DNA of 8,966 nt from Chitinophagaceae bacterium (GCA_008080615.1 VIKJ01000046.1:4911-13876), one strand, 5' to 3'. Numbered from the stretch's first letter, positions 1 to 6,407 are shown. The notes: generated from the letters alone by a model not told the origin. Numbers and translations are program-made.

Positions 1-636
1 TTCTCTGGATTAATCAAAATCAATGACCCTGCTGGTTTAAGTTATAAAATGCAGGAATTTTTTGAGGTAGGCAATTTGCATTTGTTGAATGATTACGCTT
101 TGTATTTTGCTATTTTAATGAATGTGTTTGAAGTGCTTGCAGGGGTAGCTATAATTATTGGATGGCAAATTAAAATTTTTAGCTGGCTCTTATTGGCATT
201 GATTATTTTCTTTACTTTTTTAACAGGCTATGCGTTATTTTCAGGCAAAATAAAAGCTTGTGGTTGTTTTGGTGATTGTTTACCCATTACGCCTGCACAA
301 TCTTTTGGGAAGGATCTATTTTTAATGGTGCTCATTTTAATCTTATTGTTTTTTCAATCGAGTATACGTTCTATTTTCCCCAATCGCTTAGCCTTGCTAT
401 TGTTATCATTTACCGTATTCATCAGTTTCTTTATACAATGGTATGTATTGCGTCATTTGCCTTTTATAGATTGCTTACCATACAAAGCAGGCAATAATAT
501 CGTTGAACAAATGAAAATGCCCGTTGGAGCTACAACAGATAGTTTTTCTATTCAATTTTTTTATAAGAAGAATGGGCAACAACTACAATTTGATCAAGAA
601 CATTTTCCTGCTGATTTTGATTCTACTTACGAGTAA
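1..636 (+). pseudogene. BT_3928-like DoxX family membrane protein, N-terminal part (frameshifted; 5' end outside window)
   Basis: The reading frame is already open at base 1, so the true start lies upstream; the ATG at 49 is internal. The visible 211 residues contain about four hydrophobic membrane segments, typical of a DoxX-like core. A Cys-rich loop, CGCFGDC, lies near residues 87-93 of this fragment and recalls the CGCFG motif of MauE/DoxX-type redox membrane proteins. After the last membrane segment comes HLPFIDCLPYKAGNN, a segment I associate with the Bacteroidota BT_3928 family, followed by a soluble region. The frame stops at TAA 634-636, just after DSTYE, where family members continue. 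The continuation is found in another frame (next entry), so this is one gene broken by an indel of net one missing base. The exact role of the family is unknown to me; a redox function in the inner membrane is inference. Either a real lesion or a sequencing error fits. Confidence 0.72.
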
Positions 637-1001
637 AGCCAGCCATTACCGATTTTTCTTTACAAACCATTTCTAAAACCGATTCAACGCAATTCATTTT
701 TCAACAAAAAGGAAAATATTTGTTGTTAATGGTGCAAGATGGAAATGATATTGATTTGTGGAAACCAGGTTTTATGGAATTACTTCCACAGGTTACAGTA
801 ATGCAGTTGCCCATTTATATTGTATCTGCTGAAGCACAAAAAATAGCAGACCAAATAAATCATGTACAAGTATTTAGTTGTGATGCAACTGTATTAAAAA
901 CAGCTGCCAGAGTTAAACCTACTTATTTTTTAATGGAAGGGGCTACTATACTAGCTAAGTATAGCTATTTAGATGCAGATAAAATTTTAGCTAAGCAATA
1001 G
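621..1001 (+). pseudogene. BT_3928-like protein, C-terminal periplasmic domain (out-of-frame continuation)
   Basis: This frame continues the soluble domain of the preceding membrane protein. From 621 it reads through RVKPAITDFSLQ to a stop at 999-1001 with no good start codon of its own; the first candidate is a TTG at 720, in mid-domain. The segment PAITDFSL followed by a long alpha/beta stretch (KYLLLMVQDGND, then PIYIVSAEA, then KPTYFLMEGATILAKYSYLD) resembles a thioredoxin-like fold, but without a CxxC active site. Inserting a single G at about 633 (gag-gta-aag instead of gag-taa) would join the two parts as DSTYEVKPAITDF, which makes sense as protein. Its 3' end faces the DUF721 gene across only 26 bp, with no clear hairpin terminator. 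On its own this part would not be made as a membrane protein. Confidence 0.68.
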
Positions 1002-1027
1002 TGAATAAAATGATGGCAAAAATTTGA

Positions 1028-1309
1028 TTACTGAATAATTACTTCTGCAATTAATTCTTCACCAAATGCTTCATTTACCCGAGCAATAATTTGTGGCTTT
1101 TGATATTGTAATTCGTTTTTTAAAGGACCCACATTGGTGTGAATGAATAATTTCTTCCCAATGATCTGAATTTTTTCGGTGTATTTAGCAATGGTTTTGC
1201 CCATCAGTTGCTCCCAAACTTCTTCAATTTGAACAGCTCTGATGCCATTTTTTAAATGGCTTTTTCTAATAAAACCTTTTAGCGCATCGCCAATATGCAT
1301 TTCGGACAT
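1028..1309 (-). CDS. DUF721 domain protein, DciA-like
   Basis: A 93-residue protein starting at ATG 1309 (MSEMHIGDALKGFIRK). It matches the DUF721 pattern: an N-terminal helix (IGDALKGFI), the motif VEEVWEQLMG-like (here IEEVWEQLMGKTIAKYT), then a KH-like beta/alpha segment (KKLFIHTNVGPLKNELQYQKPQII) and a short C-terminal strand. DUF721 proteins include DciA, the loader of the replicative helicase DnaB in bacteria without DnaC; whether the short Bacteroidota form does this is inference. The gene lies 18 bp downstream of recF on the same strand and is very likely cotranscribed with it, fitting a replication or repair role. The length is normal for the short form of the family. No signal peptide or membrane segment is visible. 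Confidence 0.8.
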   Translation of the reverse strand: MSEMHIGDALKGFIRKSHLKNGIRAVQIEEVWEQLMGKTIAKYTEKIQIIGKKLFIHTNVGPLKNELQYQKPQIIARVNEAFGEELIAEVIIQ

Positions 1310-1327
1310 AGCGTAAAGTTAGCGTTT

Positions 1328-2410
1328 TTATAATGTCAATAATTCAAATGCTGCCCCTGTTTGCGTTAATTGTTGCTGCAGACGTTGCGCATGTGTATCT
1401 GTAATGAAAACCTGCCCATATTCATCACTACATACTTTTTCTAATAGTTGAAACATTCTTTTTTCATCTAGTTTCTCAAATACATCGTCTAATAGTAAAA
1501 TAGGTGCAAAACCAATTGTTGATTTTAAATATTCCCACTCTGCCAGCTTTAAAGCAAACAGCAAGCTTTTACGCTGCCCTTGTGAAGCTTCATTTTTAAA
1601 TGGATGAACATCAATGGTGAGTATTAAATCATCTCGGTGAATACCCTTGGTAGTTCTTTGTAAAATAAGGTCTTTTTGAAGGCTCGATTGAAGCAATGAT
1701 TCAAATGAATCATTGTTTAATTGACTTTCATATTGAATAGTAAGCCCATCAGTTTTTCCGGCTATTTCGGTATATCGTTCAATAGCCAAAGGGATATATT
1801 GTTTTAAAAAAGCAGTTCTTGTTTGGTAAATAAATGTTCCTGATTCTATCAACTGATGATTGAGTGTTTGTAAAAGGGTATAATCTATATTCGATACTTG
1901 TTCTGCTTGTTTTAGTAAACTGTTTCTTTGTTGAAGCAATTTGGTATAGGCCATTAATTGAACCAGATACATTTTATTGGTTTGTGATAAAATGGTATCA
2001 ATCATTTTTCTTCTTGCTTCACCGCTACCCGTAATTAAATCCACATCATCTGGAGCAATCATTACGCAAGGAAATTTTCCTACATGATCGGATATTTTTT
2101 TATACTGTTCTTCATTTAGAGACAATTCTTTACGATTGGTTTCTCTTAAGATACAAGTAATTTGTTGTGGTTCATTGTTCAGTAAATATTGGCCATTCAA
2201 TCGCATGCCCATATCTCCATGCCGTACATTTTGCGCGTCTGTTCTGGCAAAATAGCTTCTTGCAAATCCTAGGTAATAAATGGCATCTAATAAATTGGTT
2301 TTACCCGTTCCATTGAATCCACAGATACCTACAATTTTTTCCTTAAACACCCATTTTTGATGGGCATAATTCCTAAATTGAACCAGTTCTAATTCTTTTA
2401 GCAGTAACAT
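1328..2410 (-). CDS. recF: DNA replication and repair protein RecF
   Basis: RecF is an SMC-like ATPase that, with RecO and RecR, helps load RecA at single-strand gaps. The 360-residue product has Walker A GFNGTGKT at residues 31-38, the RecF-typical GIHRDD at 256-261, the ABC signature SQGQRK at 276-281, and Walker B ILLLDD at 304-309, followed by the D-loop region FEKLDEKR. Length is normal for the family. I chose ATG 2410 (MLLLKELELVQFRNY), which matches the usual RecF N terminus; the frame extends upstream to a TTG at 2434, but those 8 residues (MFCFTLPT) have no family counterpart. A -7-like element TTACTTTG lies 6 bp before the chosen start. The gene is divergent from pyrR, and DUF721 follows on the same strand. 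Confidence 0.95.
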   Translation of the reverse strand: MLLLKELELVQFRNYAHQKWVFKEKIVGICGFNGTGKTNLLDAIYYLGFARSYFARTDAQNVRHGDMGMRLNGQYLLNNEPQQITCILRETNRKELSLNEEQYKKISDHVGKFPCVMIAPDDVDLITGSGEARRKMIDTILSQTNKMYLVQLMAYTKLLQQRNSLLKQAEQVSNIDYTLLQTLNHQLIESGTFIYQTRTAFLKQYIPLAIERYTEIAGKTDGLTIQYESQLNNDSFESLLQSSLQKDLILQRTTKGIHRDDLILTIDVHPFKNEASQGQRKSLLFALKLAEWEYLKSTIGFAPILLLDDVFEKLDEKRMFQLLEKVCSDEYGQVFITDTHAQRLQQQLTQTGAAFELLTL

Positions 2411-2416
2411 TGTTGG

Positions 2417-2424
2417 CAAAGTAA
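2417..2424 (-). promoter_or_regulatory. candidate -7 promoter element of recF
   Basis: On the minus strand the octamer reads TTACTTTG, one mismatch from the Bacteroidota -7 consensus TAnnTTTG, and ends 6 bp before the recF ATG at 2410. If used, the leader would be only a few bases. I see no matching -33 TTTG at the usual spacing, so the call is weak. Confidence 0.3.
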
Positions 2425-2449
2425 AGCAGAACAACCTTAATTATTCCGC

Positions 2450-2478
2450 TTTGGTATGGAAGAAAGGATTTATTTTTA
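2450..2478 (+). promoter_or_regulatory. candidate promoter of pyrR-pyrB
   Basis: TTTG at 2450-2453 is followed after 17 bp by TATTTTTA at 2471-2478, one mismatch from TAnnTTTG. Spacing and order fit the Bacteroidota housekeeping promoter (TTTG/TTG, 17-23 bp, TAnnTTTG). Transcription would begin in the low 2480s, shortly before the proposed TTG start of pyrR at 2493. This supports the downstream start over the TTG at 2451. Confidence 0.35.
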
Positions 2479-2492
2479 ATAAAATTTCTACT

Positions 2493-3014
2493 TTGAAGAT
2501 TATTTTATCTGAACAGCAAATGGCGCTTACGGTAAAGCGGCTTGCTCACCAGATTCTGGAAAACAACAATGCACTCGAAAATGCAGTGATCATTGGCTTA
2601 CAGCCGAGGGGGATTTTTTTAAGTGATCGGATTGTTGCAGAATTAAAAAATATACTTGGAACCGATGCTATTCATTATGGGAAGCTAGACATTACTTTTT
2701 ACAGAGATGATGTACGCAAAGCCCTCCATATTGCCAATCAAACGGATATTCCATTTAGTATTGAAGGGAAAACTGTTATTTTAATTGATGATGTATTGTA
2801 TACAGGAAGAACCATCAGAGCAGCTTTGGACGCTTTATTGGATTTTGGAAGACCATCCAAAGTTTCTTTATGTGTATTGATTGATAGAAGGTTTAGTAGG
2901 CAATTGCCTATTCAGCCCGATTTTTTAGGAAAAGCCATTGATACCATTGTTTCGGACAAGGTAAAAGTAAATTGGCGGGAAAATGATGAAAAAGACGAAG
3001 TGGTTTTAGTGTAA
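2493..3014 (+). CDS. pyrR: PyrR-type uracil phosphoribosyltransferase / pyrimidine regulator
   Basis: A type I phosphoribosyltransferase of the PyrR family. PyrR proteins convert uracil and PRPP to UMP, and in Firmicutes also bind pyr mRNA to cause attenuation. In the 173-residue form seen here, KRLAHQILE (15-23) and GLQPRGIFLSDR (35-46) match the family. The PRPP-binding loop VILIDDVLYTGRT is at 95-107, followed by LIDRRFSRQLPIQPDFLGKAI. The start is uncertain. The frame opens at TTG 2451, but that adds 14 residues (MVWKKGF...) without family counterpart; TTG 2493 gives MKIILSEQQMALTVKRLAHQI, the expected N terminus and length. No in-frame ATG is suitable. An AAGAAAGGA stretch near 2460 is too far from 2493 to be an ordinary ribosome binding site. 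pyrB follows 20 bp downstream, so the two are very likely cotranscribed. Family assignment is firm; a regulatory role here is inference. Confidence 0.85.
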   Translation: MKIILSEQQMALTVKRLAHQILENNNALENAVIIGLQPRGIFLSDRIVAELKNILGTDAIHYGKLDITFYRDDVRKALHIANQTDIPFSIEGKTVILIDDVLYTGRTIRAALDALLDFGRPSKVSLCVLIDRRFSRQLPIQPDFLGKAIDTIVSDKVKVNWRENDEKDEVVLV

Positions 3015-3019
3015 TCTAT

Positions 3020-3027
3020 TATCTTTG
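3020..3027 (+). promoter_or_regulatory. candidate -7 element before pyrB
   Basis: TATCTTTG is an exact match to the Bacteroidota -7 consensus TAnnTTTG, lying in the 20-bp gap between pyrR and pyrB and ending 7 bp before the pyrB ATG. Use as a promoter would give a transcript with almost no leader. No TTTG is seen at the right distance upstream, so an internal pyrB promoter is only possible, not shown. Confidence 0.4.
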
Positions 3028-3034
3028 ATTTTTA

Positions 3035-3961
3035 ATGAAACTATCTACCAAACACTTACTTGGTATCAAGGACCTTCTAAAGGAGGATATCCAACTTATT
3101 TTATCTACTGCCGAACAATTTAAAGAGGTTTTACAGAGACCTGTAAAAAAAGTACCATCCTTAAGAGATATTACCATTGTAAATCTTTTTTACGAGAATT
3201 CTACCAGAACAAGAATGTCTTTTGAACTGGCTGAAAGAAGGCTTTCGGCAGATGTATTGAATTTTACAGCCAGTAGTTCATCGGCTGCAAAAGGGGAAAC
3301 CTTATTAGACACGGTGAACAATATTTTAAGTATGAAAGTAGATATGGTGGTAATGCGCCATAGTGCATCTGGAGCACCCCATTTTTTAGCCAAGCATATA
3401 CCTGCTGCAATTGTAAATGCAGGGGATGGCATTAACGAACATCCTACACAGGCTTTATTAGACGCCTTTTCTATGAAAGAGAAAATGGGCAGATTGGAAG
3501 GATTAAAAGTGGCCATCATAGGAGATATCATGCATAGCAGGGTGGCATTGAGTAATATGTATTTATTAAAGAAAATGGGGGCCGAAATTTTAGTGGTTGG
3601 TCCACCAACATTGATTCCTACTTATATTTCAGAAGCATTGGGTGTAAGGGTTACTTATAACCTGCAAGAAGCGCTTAAATGGTGTGATGTAGCCAATGTG
3701 TTACGTATTCAGTTAGAACGTCAAAATCAGCCATTGTTTTCTTCATTACGAGAATACAATTTAGCCTACGGAATCAAAAGAAAAATGTTAGAAGGCTTAG
3801 GAAAGGAAATTGTCATCATGCATCCTGGCCCTATTAACAGAGGTGTTGAATTGGATAGTGATGTTGCTGATGGTCCATATTCCATAATTTTAAATCAGGT
3901 AGAAAATGGTGTTGCAGTAAGAATGGCTGCACTATATTTACTTGCAGAACGAGAGCAATAA
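3035..3961 (+). CDS. pyrB: aspartate carbamoyltransferase catalytic subunit
   Basis: Catalyses the first committed step of pyrimidine synthesis: carbamoyl phosphate plus aspartate to N-carbamoyl-aspartate. The 308-residue length is typical. The carbamoyl-phosphate motif STRTR is at residues 56-60. The flexible loop reads SSSAAKGET, with Lys86 in the position of the catalytic lysine donated to the neighbouring subunit. HPTQ is at 136-139, GDIMHSRV at 163-170, VLRIQLERQ at 222-230, and HPGPINRG at 263-270 for aspartate binding. All key residues seem present. No pyrI regulatory subunit gene is adjacent. pyrB lies 20 bp after pyrR and 33 bp before coaD, all on the same strand, consistent with one transcript, although an exact -7-like octamer just before pyrB could give it its own promoter. 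Confidence 0.97.
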   Translation: MKLSTKHLLGIKDLLKEDIQLILSTAEQFKEVLQRPVKKVPSLRDITIVNLFYENSTRTRMSFELAERRLSADVLNFTASSSSAAKGETLLDTVNNILSMKVDMVVMRHSASGAPHFLAKHIPAAIVNAGDGINEHPTQALLDAFSMKEKMGRLEGLKVAIIGDIMHSRVALSNMYLLKKMGAEILVVGPPTLIPTYISEALGVRVTYNLQEALKWCDVANVLRIQLERQNQPLFSSLREYNLAYGIKRKMLEGLGKEIVIMHPGPINRGVELDSDVADGPYSIILNQVENGVAVRMAALYLLAEREQ

Positions 3962-3994
3962 TTTATCAAACAGCCAAGCCATAAACTATCAATA

Positions 3995-4459
3995 ATGCAA
4001 CGTATTTGTTTATTTCCCGGAACCTTTGATCCGGTTACATTGGGGCATACTGATATCATTAATCGTGCATTGCCATTGTTCGATAAAATATATGTAGGTA
4101 TAGGAATTAATTCCTCTAAAAACCCCATGTTTAGTGCTGAACAGCGGATGGAATGGTTTAAAGAAATATACAAAGATGAGCCAAGGGTAGAGAGTGTTGT
4201 TTATGAAGGCTTAACTGTTCATTTTTGTGAACATATTGGCGCTCGATTTATTTTGAGGGGCATTCGTTATGTAAGTGATTTTGAATATGAAAAAACCATT
4301 GCTGATGCTAATAGAACAATGGATCATAATATTGAGACCATTTTTTTAACGGGTGAACCTAAGTATACTTCTGTAGCATCTACTATTGTTAGAGATATAT
4401 TAAGAAACGGCGGAAATGCTTCTCCTTTTTTACCTCAGGCCGTAATTAATTCCTTGTAA
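3995..4459 (+). CDS. coaD: pantetheine-phosphate adenylyltransferase (phosphopantetheine adenylyltransferase)
   Basis: Transfers AMP from ATP to 4'-phosphopantetheine to form dephospho-CoA, the penultimate step of coenzyme A synthesis, in the cytoplasm. The 154-residue protein has the nucleotidyltransferase signature GTFDPVTLGH at residues 9-18, including the T/HxGH ATP-binding motif. It also has NPMFSAEQR in the middle, RGIRYVSDFEYE for pantetheine binding, and the C-terminal SVASTIVRDI, which corresponds to the family's second ATP-binding motif (usually ISSSxVRE). Length and motif order are normal. It sits between pyrB and the thioesterase gene with gaps of 33 and 16 bp, so it is probably cotranscribed. 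A link between coaD and a CoA-thioesterase gene is suggestive only. Confidence 0.97.
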   Translation: MQRICLFPGTFDPVTLGHTDIINRALPLFDKIYVGIGINSSKNPMFSAEQRMEWFKEIYKDEPRVESVVYEGLTVHFCEHIGARFILRGIRYVSDFEYEKTIADANRTMDHNIETIFLTGEPKYTSVASTIVRDILRNGGNASPFLPQAVINSL

Positions 4460-4475
4460 TTATTAATGTATTTGT

Positions 4476-4907
4476 ATGAGCATTTGGTTTAAGAAAGACC
4501 TATCATTGGCCGATATTGAAGGACTAGGAAAAGGTACTTTAGGAGAACATATTGGAATAGCTTTTTCAGAAGTTGGTGCTGATTATTTAAAAGCCACCAT
4601 GCCAGTAGATCACCGAACCAAACAACCCTATGGTTTATTGCACGGGGGTGCATCAGTAGCTTTGGCAGAAACCCTTGGAAGTGTAGGTGCAGCAATGGTT
4701 GTAGACGACACAAAATTTATTTGTGTTGGACAGGAAATTAATGCCAATCACTTGAGAAGTGCCAGAGGAGGCTTTGTTACTGGTATCACCAAACCCATAC
4801 ATATTGGTACCAATTCTCAGGTTTGGGGAATCAACATTTATGATGAATCTGATAAATTAATTTGTATCAGTCGTATTACGGTTGCTGTGTTGAAAAGAAA
4901 GTCTTAA
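4476..4907 (+). CDS. hotdog-fold acyl-CoA thioesterase, MenI/YdiI-like
   Basis: A 143-residue PaaI/EntH-type hotdog thioesterase. The N terminus (MSIWFKKDLSLADI), the motif MPVDHRTKQPYGLLHGGAS near residues 42-60, and EINANHLRSAR (87-97) closely follow the E. coli YdiI (MenI) pattern as I remember it. Glu65 in LAET is in the position of the catalytic carboxylate, with HGG at 56-58. YdiI hydrolyses 1,4-dihydroxy-2-naphthoyl-CoA in menaquinone synthesis. Bacteroidota use menaquinone, so that role is plausible, but no men gene is nearby and the substrate cannot be fixed from sequence; EntH-like or general acyl-CoA activity are alternatives. ATG 4476 is 16 bp after coaD. The last 32 bp overlap the 3' end of the convergent NUDIX gene. 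Confidence 0.88.
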   Translation: MSIWFKKDLSLADIEGLGKGTLGEHIGIAFSEVGADYLKATMPVDHRTKQPYGLLHGGASVALAETLGSVGAAMVVDDTKFICVGQEINANHLRSARGGFVTGITKPIHIGTNSQVWGINIYDESDKLICISRITVAVLKRKS

Positions 4908-5301
4908 GAACACTTTCAATATTTGGATAGGTATTGTTTAAATATTCGGGCAATTGCGCTTTGCTAACCCATTTAATGATGCTAATATCTTCTTCTGTTT
5001 GAGGAACCAGTATTTGATGGCCCTTAACCGTCATATGAAACCAATGGCTTTCTTTAATAACGTTTTCGTCTAAATACGTGTCGAAATATTCATGTAGGGT
5101 GATGGAAATAAATCGAATAACCGTAATATTCCTAATGCCAGTTTCTTCCTCCACCTCTCTTATTGCGCATTGCTCAATAGTTTCGCCCTTGTCTAATTTA
5201 CCCTTAGGTAAATCCCAGAACCCCCTTCTAAAGATCATTAGAAGCTCTTCCTGTTCATTAAATACCAGCCCTCCAGCGGCAATTATTCGCTTTTTATCCA
5301 T
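4876..5301 (-). CDS. NUDIX hydrolase
   Basis: A 141-residue NUDIX-fold hydrolase, a family that cleaves nucleoside diphosphates linked to another group (oxidised nucleotides, ADP-ribose, diadenosine polyphosphates and others). The NUDIX box is complete at residues 34-56: G34, E40, then R48-E49-V50-E51-E52-E53 and G55-I56, so metal binding should be intact. The preceding FWDLPKGKLDKGE is typical. The start at ATG 5301 gives MDKKRIIAAGGLVFN, a normal N terminus. The substrate cannot be told from the sequence. The gene is divergent from pyrE with 61 bp between the two starts, and its 3' end overlaps the thioesterase gene by 32 bp on the opposite strand. A role in nucleotide housekeeping beside pyrE is inference from position. 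Confidence 0.9.
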   Translation of the reverse strand: MDKKRIIAAGGLVFNEQEELLMIFRRGFWDLPKGKLDKGETIEQCAIREVEEETGIRNITVIRFISITLHEYFDTYLDENVIKESHWFHMTVKGHQILVPQTEEDISIIKWVSKAQLPEYLNNTYPNIESVLKTFFSTQQP

Positions 5302-5306
5302 ACTAT

Positions 5307-5337
5307 CAAAAGTGATTTAATTTCTTCATATACCCAA
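5307..5337 (-). promoter_or_regulatory. candidate promoter of the NUDIX gene
   Basis: Read on the minus strand, TTG (5335-5337) is followed after 20 bp by CACTTTTG (5307-5314), one mismatch from the Bacteroidota -7 consensus TAnnTTTG. The spacing fits the known 17-23 bp range. The element ends 5 bp before the NUDIX ATG, so the leader would be close to zero. Confidence 0.35.
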
Positions 5338-5350
5338 TCAAAAATCAGAT

Positions 5351-5358
5351 TACTTTCG
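5351..5358 (+). promoter_or_regulatory. candidate -7 element of pyrE
   Basis: TACTTTCG matches TAnnTTTG at 7 of 8 positions and ends 4 bp before the pyrE ATG at 5363. No clear TTG is seen at the expected upstream distance. It lies in the 61-bp divergent gap shared with the NUDIX gene. Confidence 0.3.
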
Positions 5359-5362
5359 CATT

Positions 5363-5995
5363 ATGACAAATGAAAAAGCAGTTGCAGAAAAATTATTACA
5401 AGTAGAAGCAGTAAAATTAAATGCAGCCCAACCTTATACTTGGGCAAGCGGGTGGAAAAGCCCTATTTATTGTGACAATAGAAAAGTATTGTCTTTTCCT
5501 TATGTACGTGATTTTGTAAAAAGTGAGCTCTGTAACGTTATTTTTGAACATTTCCCTGAAGCTGAATCTTTAGCAGGCGTAGCTACTGCAGGAATTCCTT
5601 GGGGTGCAATGGCAGCTGATCAGCTAAAATTACCTTTTGTTTATGTAAGACCTAAACCCAAAGAACATGGATTGGGTAATCAGATAGAAGGTGCACTTGT
5701 AAAGGGGCAACGCGTATTGGTTATTGAGGATCTTATATCTACTGGCAAGAGTAGTTTGCAAGTGGTAGAAGTATTAAGGGCAGCAGAAGTTGAAATCATT
5801 GGTATGGTATCGATATTTAATTACGGGTTTACTCAAGCTGTTAAAGCATTTGAACAGGCTGGTGTAATTACCCGATCCTTAACCAATTACCCAACCATGA
5901 TTGAATTGGCTATTGAAAAAGGGATTGTTACAGAAGCAGATAAAGCCTTATTGATGCAATGGAGTAAAGATCCTGCTAATTGGGCAGGAATTTAA
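5363..5995 (+). CDS. pyrE: orotate phosphoribosyltransferase
   Basis: Joins orotate and PRPP to give orotidine 5'-monophosphate, the fifth step of UMP synthesis. The 210-residue protein has the orotate-side segment WASGWKSPIYCDNR (27-40), the mobile catalytic loop region RPKPKEHGLGNQIEG (96-110) with the family's Lys/Glu/His pattern, and the PRPP-binding loop VLVIEDLISTGKS at 118-130. Length is normal, and ATG 5363 gives a family-like N terminus (MTNEKAVAEKLLQVEAVKL). It is separated from pyrR-pyrB by coaD, the thioesterase and a minus-strand NUDIX gene, so it must have its own promoter. The next gene, a secreted HMA-like protein, begins 10 bp after its stop and is probably on the same transcript, although no functional link is obvious. 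Confidence 0.97.
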   Translation: MTNEKAVAEKLLQVEAVKLNAAQPYTWASGWKSPIYCDNRKVLSFPYVRDFVKSELCNVIFEHFPEAESLAGVATAGIPWGAMAADQLKLPFVYVRPKPKEHGLGNQIEGALVKGQRVLVIEDLISTGKSSLQVVEVLRAAEVEIIGMVSIFNYGFTQAVKAFEQAGVITRSLTNYPTMIELAIEKGIVTEADKALLMQWSKDPANWAGI

Positions 5996-6005
5996 ATTAT
6001 AAAGG

Positions 6006-6407
6006 ATGAAGTATTCAATTGTAATTGTTCTGTTATTGGCGAGTAATTTATTGCTTGCACAAATGCCTAAACAGCAATGGGTAACCATTAAATCGGCCAA
6101 TTTAAAATGTTGGGAATGTAAAGAACGATTGGATAAATTTTTAGCTGTAGAAAATAAAGGATCCATGGAGAGCGGAATGATTCAATGGAAAATCAACTTA
6201 CTACAAGGTGAAATTAAAATACAATATTGGCCAGATAGAACAGATGAAAGTACCATCAAGGCAGCTATTAATAATGCAGGTTTTGATGCAGACGAAGAAA
6301 AAGCATTAGAGGAATCCTATAAAAAATTACCTCCAATTTGTAAACGCGCAGAAGACGGAGGAGGGCCTAAACCTAAACAACCCTGCCATATTCAGCCATA
6401 CAATTAA
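6006..6407 (+). CDS. secreted heavy-metal-associated (HMA)-like domain protein
   Basis: A 133-residue protein with an N-terminal signal peptide (MKYSIVIVLLLASNLLLAQ, cleavage likely near residue 19). The mature part resembles an HMA domain: beta strand WVTIKSANLKC, Cys35 and Cys38 as CWEC where HMA proteins have a metal-binding CxxC, a helix (KERLDKFL), strands around IQWKINLLQGEIKIQYWPD, and INNAGFDADEE at 88-98, which corresponds to the GYDA-type end of HMA domains. The C-terminal tail is unusual: LPPICKR plus a glycine/proline-rich stretch ending PCHIQPYN, adding Cys112 and Cys127. The family is common in Bacteroidota as far as I recall. Periplasmic metal binding is inference; the Trp in the CxxC spacer and the absence of a nearby efflux or import gene leave this open. 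The stop codon overlaps that of the convergent lipoprotein gene by 4 bp. Confidence 0.8.
   Translation: MKYSIVIVLLLASNLLLAQMPKQQWVTIKSANLKCWECKERLDKFLAVENKGSMESGMIQWKINLLQGEIKIQYWPDRTDESTIKAAINNAGFDADEEKALEESYKKLPPICKRAEDGGGPKPKQPCHIQPYN

Noticed and set aside
49..636. A complete 195-residue protein starting at ATG 49
   Set aside because: The same frame is open back to base 1 and reads FSGLIKINDPAGLSYK, which fits the DoxX-like family, so the start lies outside the window.
1002..1027. Bidirectional terminator between the two convergent genes
   Set aside because: I found no inverted repeat of useful length in or around the 26-bp gap.
3190..3531. A 113-codon minus-strand frame inside pyrB
   Set aside because: It lies wholly opposite the strongly conserved pyrB frame and shows no recognisable domain.
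3895..4173. A 92-codon minus-strand frame across the pyrB-coaD junction
   Set aside because: It is antisense to two firm genes and has no family features.
4467..4474. TGTATTTG as a -7 promoter element for the thioesterase gene
   Set aside because: It ends one base before the ATG, so transcription would begin inside the coding region, and no TTG lies at a suitable distance upstream.
2451..5995. A new pyrimidine-linked multi-gene system joining pyrR, pyrB, coaD, thioesterase, NUDIX and pyrE
   Set aside because: All are ordinary housekeeping families, the NUDIX gene is on the opposite strand, and nothing in the sequence ties the products together beyond position.
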